A stretch of 7,635 bases of DNA from Bacteroidales bacterium (GTDB lineage Bacteria > Bacteroidota > Bacteroidia > Bacteroidales > UBA1402): contig JAAZGQ010000139.1 of the NCBI GenBank assembly GCA_012511135.1, forward strand, positions 1 to 7,635. Reading direction: 5' to 3'. The first letter of the stretch is position 1, and every line of letters begins with the position of its first letter. Position numbers and translations under genes: made by a program. A model generated the notes under the pieces. It searched no databases. It was given only the letters and a program-made list of their open reading frames with translations, and was not told the origin of the DNA. Below are positions 1 to 5,035 of the stretch, one piece after another.

Positions 1-678
1 ACTAAATTTTTACTGGAAAAAGGCCATGACCTCAAGGTGGTGGAAATCGACAGGGATTCTATAGCCTATCTCTATGAGCATTTCCCCGAATTGGCTGACG
101 GCCGTATCTTGGCAGAAGATTTTCTTAAAACAGACCTTAAGGAGCTTTATCAGGGCAAAGCTTTTTGTCTGATAGGCAATTATCCTTACAACATATCTTC
201 GCAAATTTTATTCAAGGTGCTCGATAACAGGGATCAGGTGCTGTACTGCGTGGGCATGTTTCAAAAAGAAGTGGCCGAGCGCATTTGTTCTCCGGCCGGT
301 AAGAAAAGCTACGGCATCCTGAGCGTCTTTCTTCAGGCTTATTACGATATTGACTATTTATTTACTGTAAGCGAAAAGGTTTTTGAACCTCCGCCAAAGG
401 TGCAATCGGCTGTTATCCGTTTGAAACGTAACAGTAAACTAAGGCTGTCTTGTGACGAGAAATTGTTTAGGAAGGTGGTTAAAACAGCTTTCAATCAGCG
501 CAGAAAAACTTTGCGCAATTCGCTCAAGCCTTTATTGGGCAAAGAAACCCCCTTTTATGCAGAAGCCATTTTCGACAAGCGGCCGGAACAACTCAATGTC
601 AAGGAATTTGAGTATTTGACAGAGTTGGTGAGCGATTTTTATTACAGTAATTCAACTACCGATGCAAGCATCGGATAA
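1..678 (+). CDS. rsmA: 16S rRNA (adenine1518-N6/adenine1519-N6)-dimethyltransferase RsmA (KsgA), 5'-truncated
   Basis: RsmA uses S-adenosylmethionine to dimethylate two adjacent adenines in the 3'-terminal hairpin loop of 16S rRNA during late 30S assembly in the cytoplasm. The frame is open from base 1, so the gene starts upstream of the window; 225 residues are visible. Judged against E. coli KsgA (273 aa), roughly 40-50 residues are missing, including the glycine-rich SAM motif I. The first visible residues (TKFLLEKGH) are what normally follows that motif. VVEIDRD (37-57) carries the acidic residue that contacts the SAM ribose. NYPYNIS (178-198) is the catalytic N-x-P-Y motif, with Tyr where E. 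coli has Leu; I believe this is normal in Bacteroidota. The segments FEPPPKVQSAV and TAFNQRRKTLRNSL are typical of the family's C-terminal half. GTG at 37 is an internal codon, not the start. corA follows after 11 nt on the same strand, so the two are probably co-transcribed. Confidence 0.96.
   Translation, partial: TKFLLEKGHDLKVVEIDRDSIAYLYEHFPELADGRILAEDFLKTDLKELYQGKAFCLIGNYPYNISSQILFKVLDNRDQVLYCVGMFQKEVAERICSPAGKKSYGILSVFLQAYYDIDYLFTVSEKVFEPPPKVQSAVIRLKRNSKLRLSCDEKLFRKVVKTAFNQRRKTLRNSLKPLLGKETPFYAEAIFDKRPEQLNVKEFEYLTELVSDFYYSNSTTDASIG
659..674 (+). other. Inverted repeat (hairpin) over the last codons of rsmA
   Basis: CCGATG and CATCGG form a perfect 6-bp stem around the loop CAAG; a seventh C-G pair could close inside it. 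The hairpin ends 1 nt before the rsmA stop codon (676-678) and 15 nt before the corA ATG. The sequence after it is A-rich with no T-run, so it does not look like an intrinsic terminator. It could be an RNA processing or stability element, or affect rsmA-corA translational coupling. Its function is unproven. Confidence 0.5.
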
Positions 679-689
679 AATTAAGAGAT

Positions 690-1628
690 ATGGCCGAAAT
701 AAAACTTTTTTACCACGAAAACGGAAGAATCAAAGTAAGCCGCAGCTTCACTTTTCTAAAGCAGACACCCATAGATAAATTCCTATGGATAGACTTAAAC
801 AATGTGGACGAAGAAGTCGAGAGTCAGTTGGAAAATTTCCTGAAAATCTATATCCAGGAAGAAGAAGAAATGGAAGAGATCGAGATGAGTTCCCGTTACA
901 TAGAAACTTCCGATACCCTGGTTGTTAACTCCAACTTCCTGTTGAGTGATTATGAAACCGACACGGTTTCTTTCATTCTGAAGGATAATATTTTGGTCAC
1001 GGTACACGACGAAGAATTGCCTTCTTTACTGGAAGCTGCCAAAAAAATTACTACCAGCCCACGTAACTACCCCAGTGGCTACCACGTAATGGTAGCAGTA
1101 CTGGAAACCCGGGTAGAAAGGGATGCCGACCTTATAGAGGAAATTATTGACAAGATTACGGTTTTGAGCGATACAGTGAGGGATGCCGACGAAGATGTGC
1201 TGATGGATATTACCCAATTGCAGGAACAAATTCTGGCCGTACGTCAGAACATCATCGAGAAACAACGTTCTATATCCAACCTGCTCAAAAGCGAGCTCAT
1301 GCCTCAGGAATTGTCGACCAAACTGACCATAATAGTCAAGGACATCAATTCACTCTTAGATCACACCAAGTTCAGTTTTGAACGGCTGGATTATTTGCAG
1401 GATACCTTTCTGGGTTTGGTTAACATCGATCAGAACAAGATCATCAAAATCTTTACCATTGTATCGGTGATTTTTATGCCTCCCACGCTGGTGGCCAGTA
1501 TTTATGGCCAGAACTTTGTCAAAATGCCATTTTTAAACAGTCCGGCAGGTTTCTGGATATCTATGGGCATGATGTTTCTGTTCTCAGGGGCTATCTTGCT
1601 GTACTTCAAAAAGAAGCGATGGCTTTAA
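690..1628 (+). CDS. corA: CorA-family divalent cation (Mg2+/Co2+) transporter with a GQN instead of a GMN signature
   Basis: CorA proteins are homopentameric inner-membrane channels for Mg2+ (also Co2+ or Ni2+) gated by cytoplasmic metal binding. The length of 312 aa fits the family (E. coli CorA is 316). Residues 1-250 form the cytoplasmic domain, with a strongly acidic stretch at 56-65 and a long helical region at about 140-250 that would be the pore-lining stalk. TM1 is about 251-271 (a KIFTIVSVIFMPPTLVASIY-like segment), TM2 about 287-306, and a basic KKKRWL tail follows. The periplasmic loop signature normally reads YGMNF and is usually followed by MPEL. Here it reads YGQNF (G273-Q274-N275) and then MPFL, so both the Met and the usual acidic residue of the loop are replaced. 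The Gln codon is CAG at 1509-1511, not a one-base change from ATG. The ATG at 690 follows the rsmA stop by 11 nt with only a weak AAGAGA purine stretch in front. Its ion specificity cannot be assigned from sequence; Mg2+ is the default guess. Confidence 0.93.
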   Translation: MAEIKLFYHENGRIKVSRSFTFLKQTPIDKFLWIDLNNVDEEVESQLENFLKIYIQEEEEMEEIEMSSRYIETSDTLVVNSNFLLSDYETDTVSFILKDNILVTVHDEELPSLLEAAKKITTSPRNYPSGYHVMVAVLETRVERDADLIEEIIDKITVLSDTVRDADEDVLMDITQLQEQILAVRQNIIEKQRSISNLLKSELMPQELSTKLTIIVKDINSLLDHTKFSFERLDYLQDTFLGLVNIDQNKIIKIFTIVSVIFMPPTLVASIYGQNFVKMPFLNSPAGFWISMGMMFLFSGAILLYFKKKRWL

Positions 1629-2174
1629 TTAGAAGTTCAAACCCTTGGTGATATCGTCAGCCAGAAAAGTATTTCCTAAATAATCGACAATCTTGATAGC
1701 AAACAGCATAGCGTGTGCCGGTCCGTCGGCTGTTATGATGTTACCGTCTCTTACCACGGGTTTTCTGGACAATTTAGCTCTGCTCAGGTGGCTCTCAAAG
1801 CCAGGGTAGCAGGTGGCTTTTTTGCCGTCCAGCAAACCCAGGTCTCCCAGAATCAAAGGAGCAGCACAAATGGCCGCTATGGTTTTGTCGGGATTCCTGG
1901 CAAAGTTGACCAATTGCTTTTTCAGGCCCGCATGGGCATTGAGGTTGTTGGTCCCGGGCATTCCTCCGGGCAGAATGATAGCTTCCGCCTCATCAAAGTT
2001 TACTTCGTCAAACACCAAGTCTGCATTCAGGCTGATTTGGTGAGCTCCGCTTACTGCTTTTTCGTTGCTTATGGAAACAGAACTAATGGAGAGTCCTGCT
2101 CTTCGTGCAACATCCAAGACAGTAATGGCTTCTATTTCTTCGAAGCCCGGGGCCAGGAACAATAAAAGTTTCAT
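1629..2174 (-). CDS. DJ-1/PfpI family protein (YajL/ThiJ-like)
   Basis: This is a 181-aa cytoplasmic protein of the DJ-1 class in the class I glutamine amidotransferase-like fold. MKLLLFLAPGFEEIEA at the N-terminus is diagnostic. E15 matches the glutamate (E18 in human DJ-1) that hydrogen-bonds the reactive cysteine. C103 in the nucleophile elbow AAICAAP is the conserved reactive cysteine. ILPGGMPG (about 67-74), ATCYPG (120-125) and the C-terminal DGNIITADGPA complete the family pattern, with Tyr where human DJ-1 has His126. Proposed activities of the family include oxidative-stress chaperone, glyoxalase III and protein or nucleotide deglycase; the last is disputed, and no substrate can be inferred here. 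The gene lies 58 nt beyond the tonB stop on the same strand, with a terminator-like hairpin between, so it may be only partly part of the pdxJ-tonB operon. Its stop codon directly abuts the corA stop codon on the opposite strand. Confidence 0.93.
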   Translation of the reverse strand: MKLLLFLAPGFEEIEAITVLDVARRAGLSISSVSISNEKAVSGAHQISLNADLVFDEVNFDEAEAIILPGGMPGTNNLNAHAGLKKQLVNFARNPDKTIAAICAAPLILGDLGLLDGKKATCYPGFESHLSRAKLSRKPVVRDGNIITADGPAHAMLFAIKIVDYLGNTFLADDITKGLNF

Positions 2175-2195
2175 ATAGGTTCAATTTAGGTAGGT

Positions 2196-2225
2196 AAAAA
2201 AAATGCACTGAAATCGCTATTTCAG
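2196..2225 (-). terminator. Putative rho-independent terminator after tonB
   Basis: Read on the minus strand, CTGAAAT-AGCG-ATTTCAG forms a perfect 7-bp stem with a 4-nt loop (2225-2208). The spacer TGCA and then eight T residues (2203-2196) follow. It begins 7 nt after the tonB stop codon. The stem is AT-rich (two G-C pairs of seven) and the T-run is offset by 4 nt, so termination may be inefficient and act as attenuation before the DJ-1 gene. The opposite strand has no T-run, so it is not bidirectional. Confidence 0.55.
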
Positions 2226-2232
2226 CTCAATG

Positions 2233-3021
2233 TTATCTCAACTGGAAACGATAAGTGATGGTGCCCGTTTGATTACGGGTACCTTCGATGGCATTAAATT
2301 TTGCCTTTTTCGCTGCACTTAAGGCAGCGTTGCGCAATTCTGTATTCTCAGTGTCAGTGCCCTGAAGGTCTATGTTGGCTGAAATAACAGTTCCGGCGCT
2401 GTTCACCGCAATACGTACCACAACCACACCCTCGGCTTCAATCGAATAGCTGGGACGGGGTAAACTGCCGCTAATGGAGCGACCGTCCAGCGAAAAGTCA
2501 CCGTAGCCTGAACCGCTGCCGGTAATGTTGGCTGATTCAGTGCTGCCTTGCACATCGCCCTGGTTGCCGCTGCCTTCTTGTTCATAGCCCTGGTCAGTAG
2601 TTTCTTGTCCGTCTTTGCTACCAAAGGCCTTGGCGGCTTGTTCTCTGATTTCGGCAGCCTTAAGTTCCTGTTCCTGACGTATGCGTTCTTCTTCTAGCCT
2701 GCGGGCTTCTTCCTCTGCCTTTTTACGGGCAGCTTCCAGAGCAATGGATTCGTCTTCCTGACTGAACAATTCCTCTTGGGCTGACCGGTCAGGACTACTT
2801 TCGGGCGGTGATTGAGGCTGGGTTTGCTGATTGCTCAGGCTTTCTCCCCGGGGTTCAAAAGTACCGGCCGATACATCGATATTTCCAAAATTAACTGTCA
2901 GGCCTTCTTCGCTGTCGGGAATATGAGCCGTATAGCCAAAAAAGATCAGGAACACTATCAACAGGATGTGAACCAGGATAGTACCGGTGATGGCGATTAT
3001 GTCATTTTTTTTGGATGTCAT
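2233..3021 (-). CDS. tonB: TonB-family energy transducer with a TolA-like charged helical linker
   Basis: The 262-aa protein should be anchored in the inner membrane and span the periplasm, coupling ExbB/ExbD to outer-membrane TonB-dependent transporters. Residues 8-30 form the single N-terminal transmembrane helix. It contains T14-x3-H18, matching the S-x3-H motif of E. coli TonB, whose histidine is essential for coupling to ExbB/ExbD. Residues 31-90 are polar, rich in Gln, Ser and Pro. Residues 92-133 are a highly charged Ala/Glu/Lys/Arg stretch predicted as a long helix. Residues 134-188 are Gly/Ser/Gln-rich and flexible. Residues 187-262 are the TonB C-terminal domain (LPRPSYSIEAEGVVVVRIAV through ITYRFQLR). 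The charged helix resembles TolA more than the Pro-rich spacer of classical TonB. No tolB or pal gene is nearby, so TonB is preferred. The ATG overlaps the exbD stop as ATGA, which supports this start and translational coupling. Confidence 0.9.
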   Translation of the reverse strand: MTSKKNDIIAITGTILVHILLIVFLIFFGYTAHIPDSEEGLTVNFGNIDVSAGTFEPRGESLSNQQTQPQSPPESSPDRSAQEELFSQEDESIALEAARKKAEEEARRLEEERIRQEQELKAAEIREQAAKAFGSKDGQETTDQGYEQEGSGNQGDVQGSTESANITGSGSGYGDFSLDGRSISGSLPRPSYSIEAEGVVVVRIAVNSAGTVISANIDLQGTDTENTELRNAALSAAKKAKFNAIEGTRNQTGTITYRFQLR

Positions 3022-3027
3022 TTTTTT
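2999..3027 (-). repeat. Tandem 13-nt direct repeat with A-tracts at the tonB start
   Basis: On the minus strand AAAAAAATGACAT occurs twice, at 3027-3015 and 3011-2999, 16 nt apart. The first copy holds the tonB start codon. The second lies in codons 4-8 with its own ATG out of frame; that reading gives ATG ACA TAA and stops at once. The second tract has eight A residues in total (3012-3005). The A-tracts may be sites of polymerase or ribosome slippage, or may simply reflect lysine codons and A-rich initiation regions. Confidence 0.6.
3018..3027 (-). other. A_AAA_AAA slippery heptamer at the exbD stop / tonB start
   Basis: The last exbD codons read GCA AAA AAA TGA, so the seven A residues (3027-3021) form an X_XXY_YYZ heptamer in the exbD frame directly before the stop. 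A -1 slip would be followed by ATG ACA TCC, which is exactly the tonB frame, giving an ExbD-TonB fusion. Ordinary termination and re-initiation at ATGA is the simpler reading. A fusion would also conflict with membrane topology, because the ExbD C-terminus is periplasmic and the TonB N-terminus cytoplasmic. Confidence 0.35.
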
Positions 3028-3431
3028 GCAGGCCTGGTGGCCAATACCAATTTAAAATGATTTTCGTTGCATATATTCAGAACTTTGATAAGTTCTCTGT
3101 AGGGTACGCTTTCGTCGGCATAAAGAGCTACATACATCTCAGGCTCTTTTTCTATGGTTTCGGTCAAAAAACTCTCAATGTCTTCGAAAGCAATGGCTTG
3201 TTCTTTTTCGTTACCGGAAGCTACGTAATAATTCAGGTCCCGGTCAAGCGTGATCCGGGTCAGGGGTTTGGCAGATGTTTGTTGTTTGCTTTGGGGCAAA
3301 AGTACCTTGATGGCGTTGGGATGAACCACCGTCGAAGTAATCATGAAAAAAATGAGCAACAAAAAGATGATGTCGGTCATAGACGACATGCTGAAGCTCG
3401 AATTTATCGTATTTTGTCTTTTTAAGGCCAT
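3018..3431 (-). CDS. exbD: ExbD/TolR family biopolymer transport protein
   Basis: ExbD is the small inner-membrane subunit that sits inside the ExbB pentamer and carries the proton-relay aspartate of the Ton motor. The protein has 137 aa, the usual size. A short cytoplasmic N-terminus (1-17) precedes one transmembrane helix at about 19-36. D20 in SMTDIIFLLLIFFM is the conserved Asp equivalent to D25 of E. coli ExbD. Residues 40-137 form the periplasmic domain, which ends with a fold-typical segment (VPYRELIKVLNICNENHFKL) and a Lys-Lys tail. The start ATG lies 9 nt after the exbB stop, and the stop overlaps the tonB start by 4 nt, so it sits inside a tight pdxJ-exbB-exbD-tonB transcription unit. 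A TolR role is possible by sequence alone, but the adjacent tonB favours ExbD. Confidence 0.95.
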   Translation of the reverse strand: MALKRQNTINSSFSMSSMTDIIFLLLIFFMITSTVVHPNAIKVLLPQSKQQTSAKPLTRITLDRDLNYYVASGNEKEQAIAFEDIESFLTETIEKEPEMYVALYADESVPYRELIKVLNICNENHFKLVLATRPAKK

Positions 3432-3440
3432 AGCCGTGTT

Positions 3441-4148
3441 TTATTTTGCGGGTTCATTCAATAAGTCCATAAATTCCATGGTTTTGGCTTCCATCTTGTT
3501 GACTATTTTACTTACTTGCGACACCAGGTAGTTATAGGCAAAATACGCACAAATACCAATGATCAAACCGGCCACAGTCGTTACCATGGCAGTGTAGATA
3601 CCTGATGATAGCAGAGTAATATCCACATTGCTGCCAGCCGAAGCCATGTCAAAGAAGGCTTTGACCATACCAAGCACAGTACCCAGGAAACCGATCATGG
3701 GAGCTCCACCCGATACGGCAGCCAGCAGCGAGAGGCCTTTTTCCAGATTGGCTACCTCCAGATTGCCCAGGTTTTCGATAGCTACCTGTACGTCGTGCAT
3801 GGGGCGCCCTATGCGGGAGATGCCTTTTTCGATCATTCTGGCTGCAGGATTATCAGACTGTTTACACAATTTGATGGCGGAATCGATGTTACCGTCGTAG
3901 ATATAATCCTTGATACGCTCCATAAAATTGGGATTTTCTTTGGAAGCTTTGTTTAAGGCAATGCTGCGTTCTATAAAAATGTAAACAGCTACCAGTGAAA
4001 GCAGGAGCAGGGGAATCATTACCCAGCCGCCTTTGACAGCCATATCGAAGAAGTTCATACGTTGACTGGTTTCCACGCCTTCTGTCAAAGCAGTTAAATC
4101 GGGCAAGGTATCAGCGGGAATGGACTGAAGTAAAAGAAAGAAGTTCAT
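3441..4148 (-). CDS. exbB: ExbB/TolQ/MotA-family proton channel protein
   Basis: ExbB forms the pentameric inner-membrane scaffold and proton channel of the Ton motor with ExbD. The protein has 235 aa. Residues 1-30 are an N-terminal extension with a short hydrophobic start (MNFFLLLQ). TM1 is about 42-60 (GWVMIPLLLLSLVAVYIFIE). A cytoplasmic region at 61-140 follows, then TM2 in the conserved block GGAPMIGFLGTVLGMVKAF (148-166) and TM3 in GIYTAMVTTVAGLIIGI (183-199). T156 matches the conserved pore threonine of TM2. In TM3, the place where E. coli has Glu176 appears to be Thr186. Initiation at ATG 4148, 8 nt after the pdxJ stop, fits the operon spacing. A second in-frame ATG at codon 31 (4058) begins a protein of classical ExbB layout and cannot be excluded. 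Confidence 0.94.
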   Translation of the reverse strand: MNFFLLLQSIPADTLPDLTALTEGVETSQRMNFFDMAVKGGWVMIPLLLLSLVAVYIFIERSIALNKASKENPNFMERIKDYIYDGNIDSAIKLCKQSDNPAARMIEKGISRIGRPMHDVQVAIENLGNLEVANLEKGLSLLAAVSGGAPMIGFLGTVLGMVKAFFDMASAGSNVDITLLSSGIYTAMVTTVAGLIIGICAYFAYNYLVSQVSKIVNKMEAKTMEFMDLLNEPAK

Positions 4149-4150
4149 AC
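4048..4150 (-). repeat. 13-nt direct repeat containing both candidate exbB start codons
   Basis: On the minus strand GTATGAACTTCTT occurs at 4150-4138 and again at 4060-4048, exactly 90 nt (30 codons) apart and in frame. Each copy holds an ATG followed by codons for Asn-Phe-Phe. This may be chance, a duplicated N-terminal start, or a sign of dual translation starts giving long (235 aa) and short (205 aa) ExbB. Confidence 0.5.
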
Positions 4151-4156
4151 AAGTAA

Positions 4157-4870
4157 TTATTTAATACAATTTTTATAAGATTGAATACTGTTCTCAAGGC
4201 CCATAAGCAGGGCGTCCACAACAAGGGCGTGTCCTATGGAGACCTCTTCCACATAAGGAATGTTGCGTTGGAAGAAGTGCAAATTGTGCAAATTCAGATC
4301 GTGGCCGGCGTTGATGCTCAAGCCGTTTTTTCTGGCTGTTGCTGCGGCATGAACATAGGGTTTAATGGCCGATTCCGGATTTTTAACGAAACGTTCGGCA
4401 TAAGGGCCGGTGTAAAGCTCTACCCGGTCGGCGCCCAGTTTGGCAGCCTGTTCGATTTGTTTACTGTCCGTATCGACAAAGAGGGATGTCCGTATTCCTT
4501 TGGAGCAAAATGCCTCCAGCACTTCGGTCAGAAAGGCGGCGTGTTTAAAGCAATCCCAGCCGGCGTTTGATGTAAGAGCGTCAGGTGCGTCAGGCACCAG
4601 GGTAACCTGATGTGGCTTTACTTTGAGCACCAGATCCATGAATTTTTCCGAAGGATAGCCTTCAATGTTGAATTCGGTGCTTAAAAGCGGTTTAAGATCC
4701 ATCACGTCTTTATAGCGTATATGCCTTTCGTCGGGCCGGGGATGTACCGTTATGCCTTCGGCGCCGTATTTTTCGCAAAGCAGGGCCATCTCGCTTACAT
4801 TGGGGTAGTTGGCTCCCCTGGCATTGCGTAGTAAGGCTATTTTGTTGATGTTTACACTTAACTTTGTCAT
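4157..4870 (-). CDS. pdxJ: Pyridoxine 5'-phosphate synthase PdxJ
   Basis: PdxJ condenses 1-deoxy-D-xylulose 5-phosphate with 3-amino-2-oxopropyl phosphate to form pyridoxine 5'-phosphate, the ring-closing step of the DXP-dependent vitamin B6 pathway. It is a cytoplasmic TIM-barrel enzyme. With the ATG at 4870 it has 237 aa, close to E. coli PdxJ (243). An in-frame extension to 4948 would add 26 hydrophobic residues upstream of the family's normal N-terminus (MTKLSVNINK) and is rejected. Catalytic residues are present: H43 and R45 in ITVHPRP, H50 in ERHI, E70 in FNIE, T100, H190 in NAGH, and G213-H214 in SIGH. The E. coli Asp-His pair that contacts DXP (VNIDHI) is Asn9-Lys10 here, which I believe is standard in Bacteroidota. 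It is first in the cluster with exbB, 8 nt upstream of it. A pdxA gene for the preceding pathway step is not in the window. Confidence 0.96.
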   Translation of the reverse strand: MTKLSVNINKIALLRNARGANYPNVSEMALLCEKYGAEGITVHPRPDERHIRYKDVMDLKPLLSTEFNIEGYPSEKFMDLVLKVKPHQVTLVPDAPDALTSNAGWDCFKHAAFLTEVLEAFCSKGIRTSLFVDTDSKQIEQAAKLGADRVELYTGPYAERFVKNPESAIKPYVHAAATARKNGLSINAGHDLNLHNLHFFQRNIPYVEEVSIGHALVVDALLMGLENSIQSYKNCIK

Positions 4871-5035
4871 ATTAAATATTTTTCCCCACTTTTGTGCCGG
4901 CTTAACTAACACGGCAACAAACATAATGCAAATCAAATAAGAGTACAAAAATAATGGAATAATCCGATGAACGGTTCAGTTTTCAAAAAGAATATTATTA
5001 TTACAAATAATTAAGACATTTAAGCCCCTAATTTT
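4871..5035. promoter_or_regulatory. Divergent A/T-rich intergenic region between pdxJ and nadK
   Basis: These 165 bp separate two divergent genes and should hold the promoters of both the pdxJ-exbB-exbD-tonB cluster and nadK. The Bacteroidota consensus is a -33 TTTG/TTG and a -7 TAnnTTTG. On the minus strand one perfect -7-like box lies at 4953-4946, but no -33 box sits at the expected distance. On the plus strand I found no convincing pair inside the region. No riboswitch-like or strongly paired leader is evident. Confidence 0.5.
4946..4953 (-). promoter_or_regulatory. Candidate -7 promoter box for the pdxJ operon
   Basis: The minus strand reads TATTTTTG, a full match to the Bacteroidota -7 consensus TAnnTTTG, about 75 nt upstream of the pdxJ ATG. 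The nearest upstream TTTG lies 30 nt away (4987-4984) rather than about 19-21. In such an A/T-rich stretch the match could be chance. Confidence 0.25.

Noticed and set aside
1713..2165. A 150-codon open frame on the plus strand antisense to the DJ-1 gene
   Set aside because: It has no recognisable motif and lies wholly within a well-supported gene on the other strand; its composition is explained as a shadow.
3015..3425. A 136-codon plus-strand open frame antisense to exbD
   Set aside because: It mirrors exbD almost end to end and shows no family features.
4859..4866. TAACTTTG on the plus strand, matching the -7 promoter consensus TAnnTTTG for nadK
   Set aside because: It lies inside the 5' coding end of pdxJ, about 170 nt upstream of nadK, and its nearest TTTG (4841-4844) is only 14 nt away rather than 19-21. 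Chance is likely.
4157..4870. Asn9-Lys10 in PdxJ where E. coli has the DXP-contacting Asp-His pair, as a possible loss of function
   Set aside because: All catalytic residues are otherwise intact, and I recall the NINK form as normal for Bacteroidota PdxJ, so it is a lineage variant rather than a defect.
4871..4948. An N-terminal extension of pdxJ by 26 residues from an ATG at 4948
   Set aside because: The extension lies upstream of the family's conserved N-terminus (MTKLSVNINK) and would use up much of the divergent promoter region. The ATG at 4870 gives the normal length.
4991..5013. A/T-only inverted repeat (ATTATT-ACA-AATAAT) upstream of nadK
   Set aside because: It is low-complexity A/T sequence with a 3-nt loop, and such matches are expected by chance in this leader.
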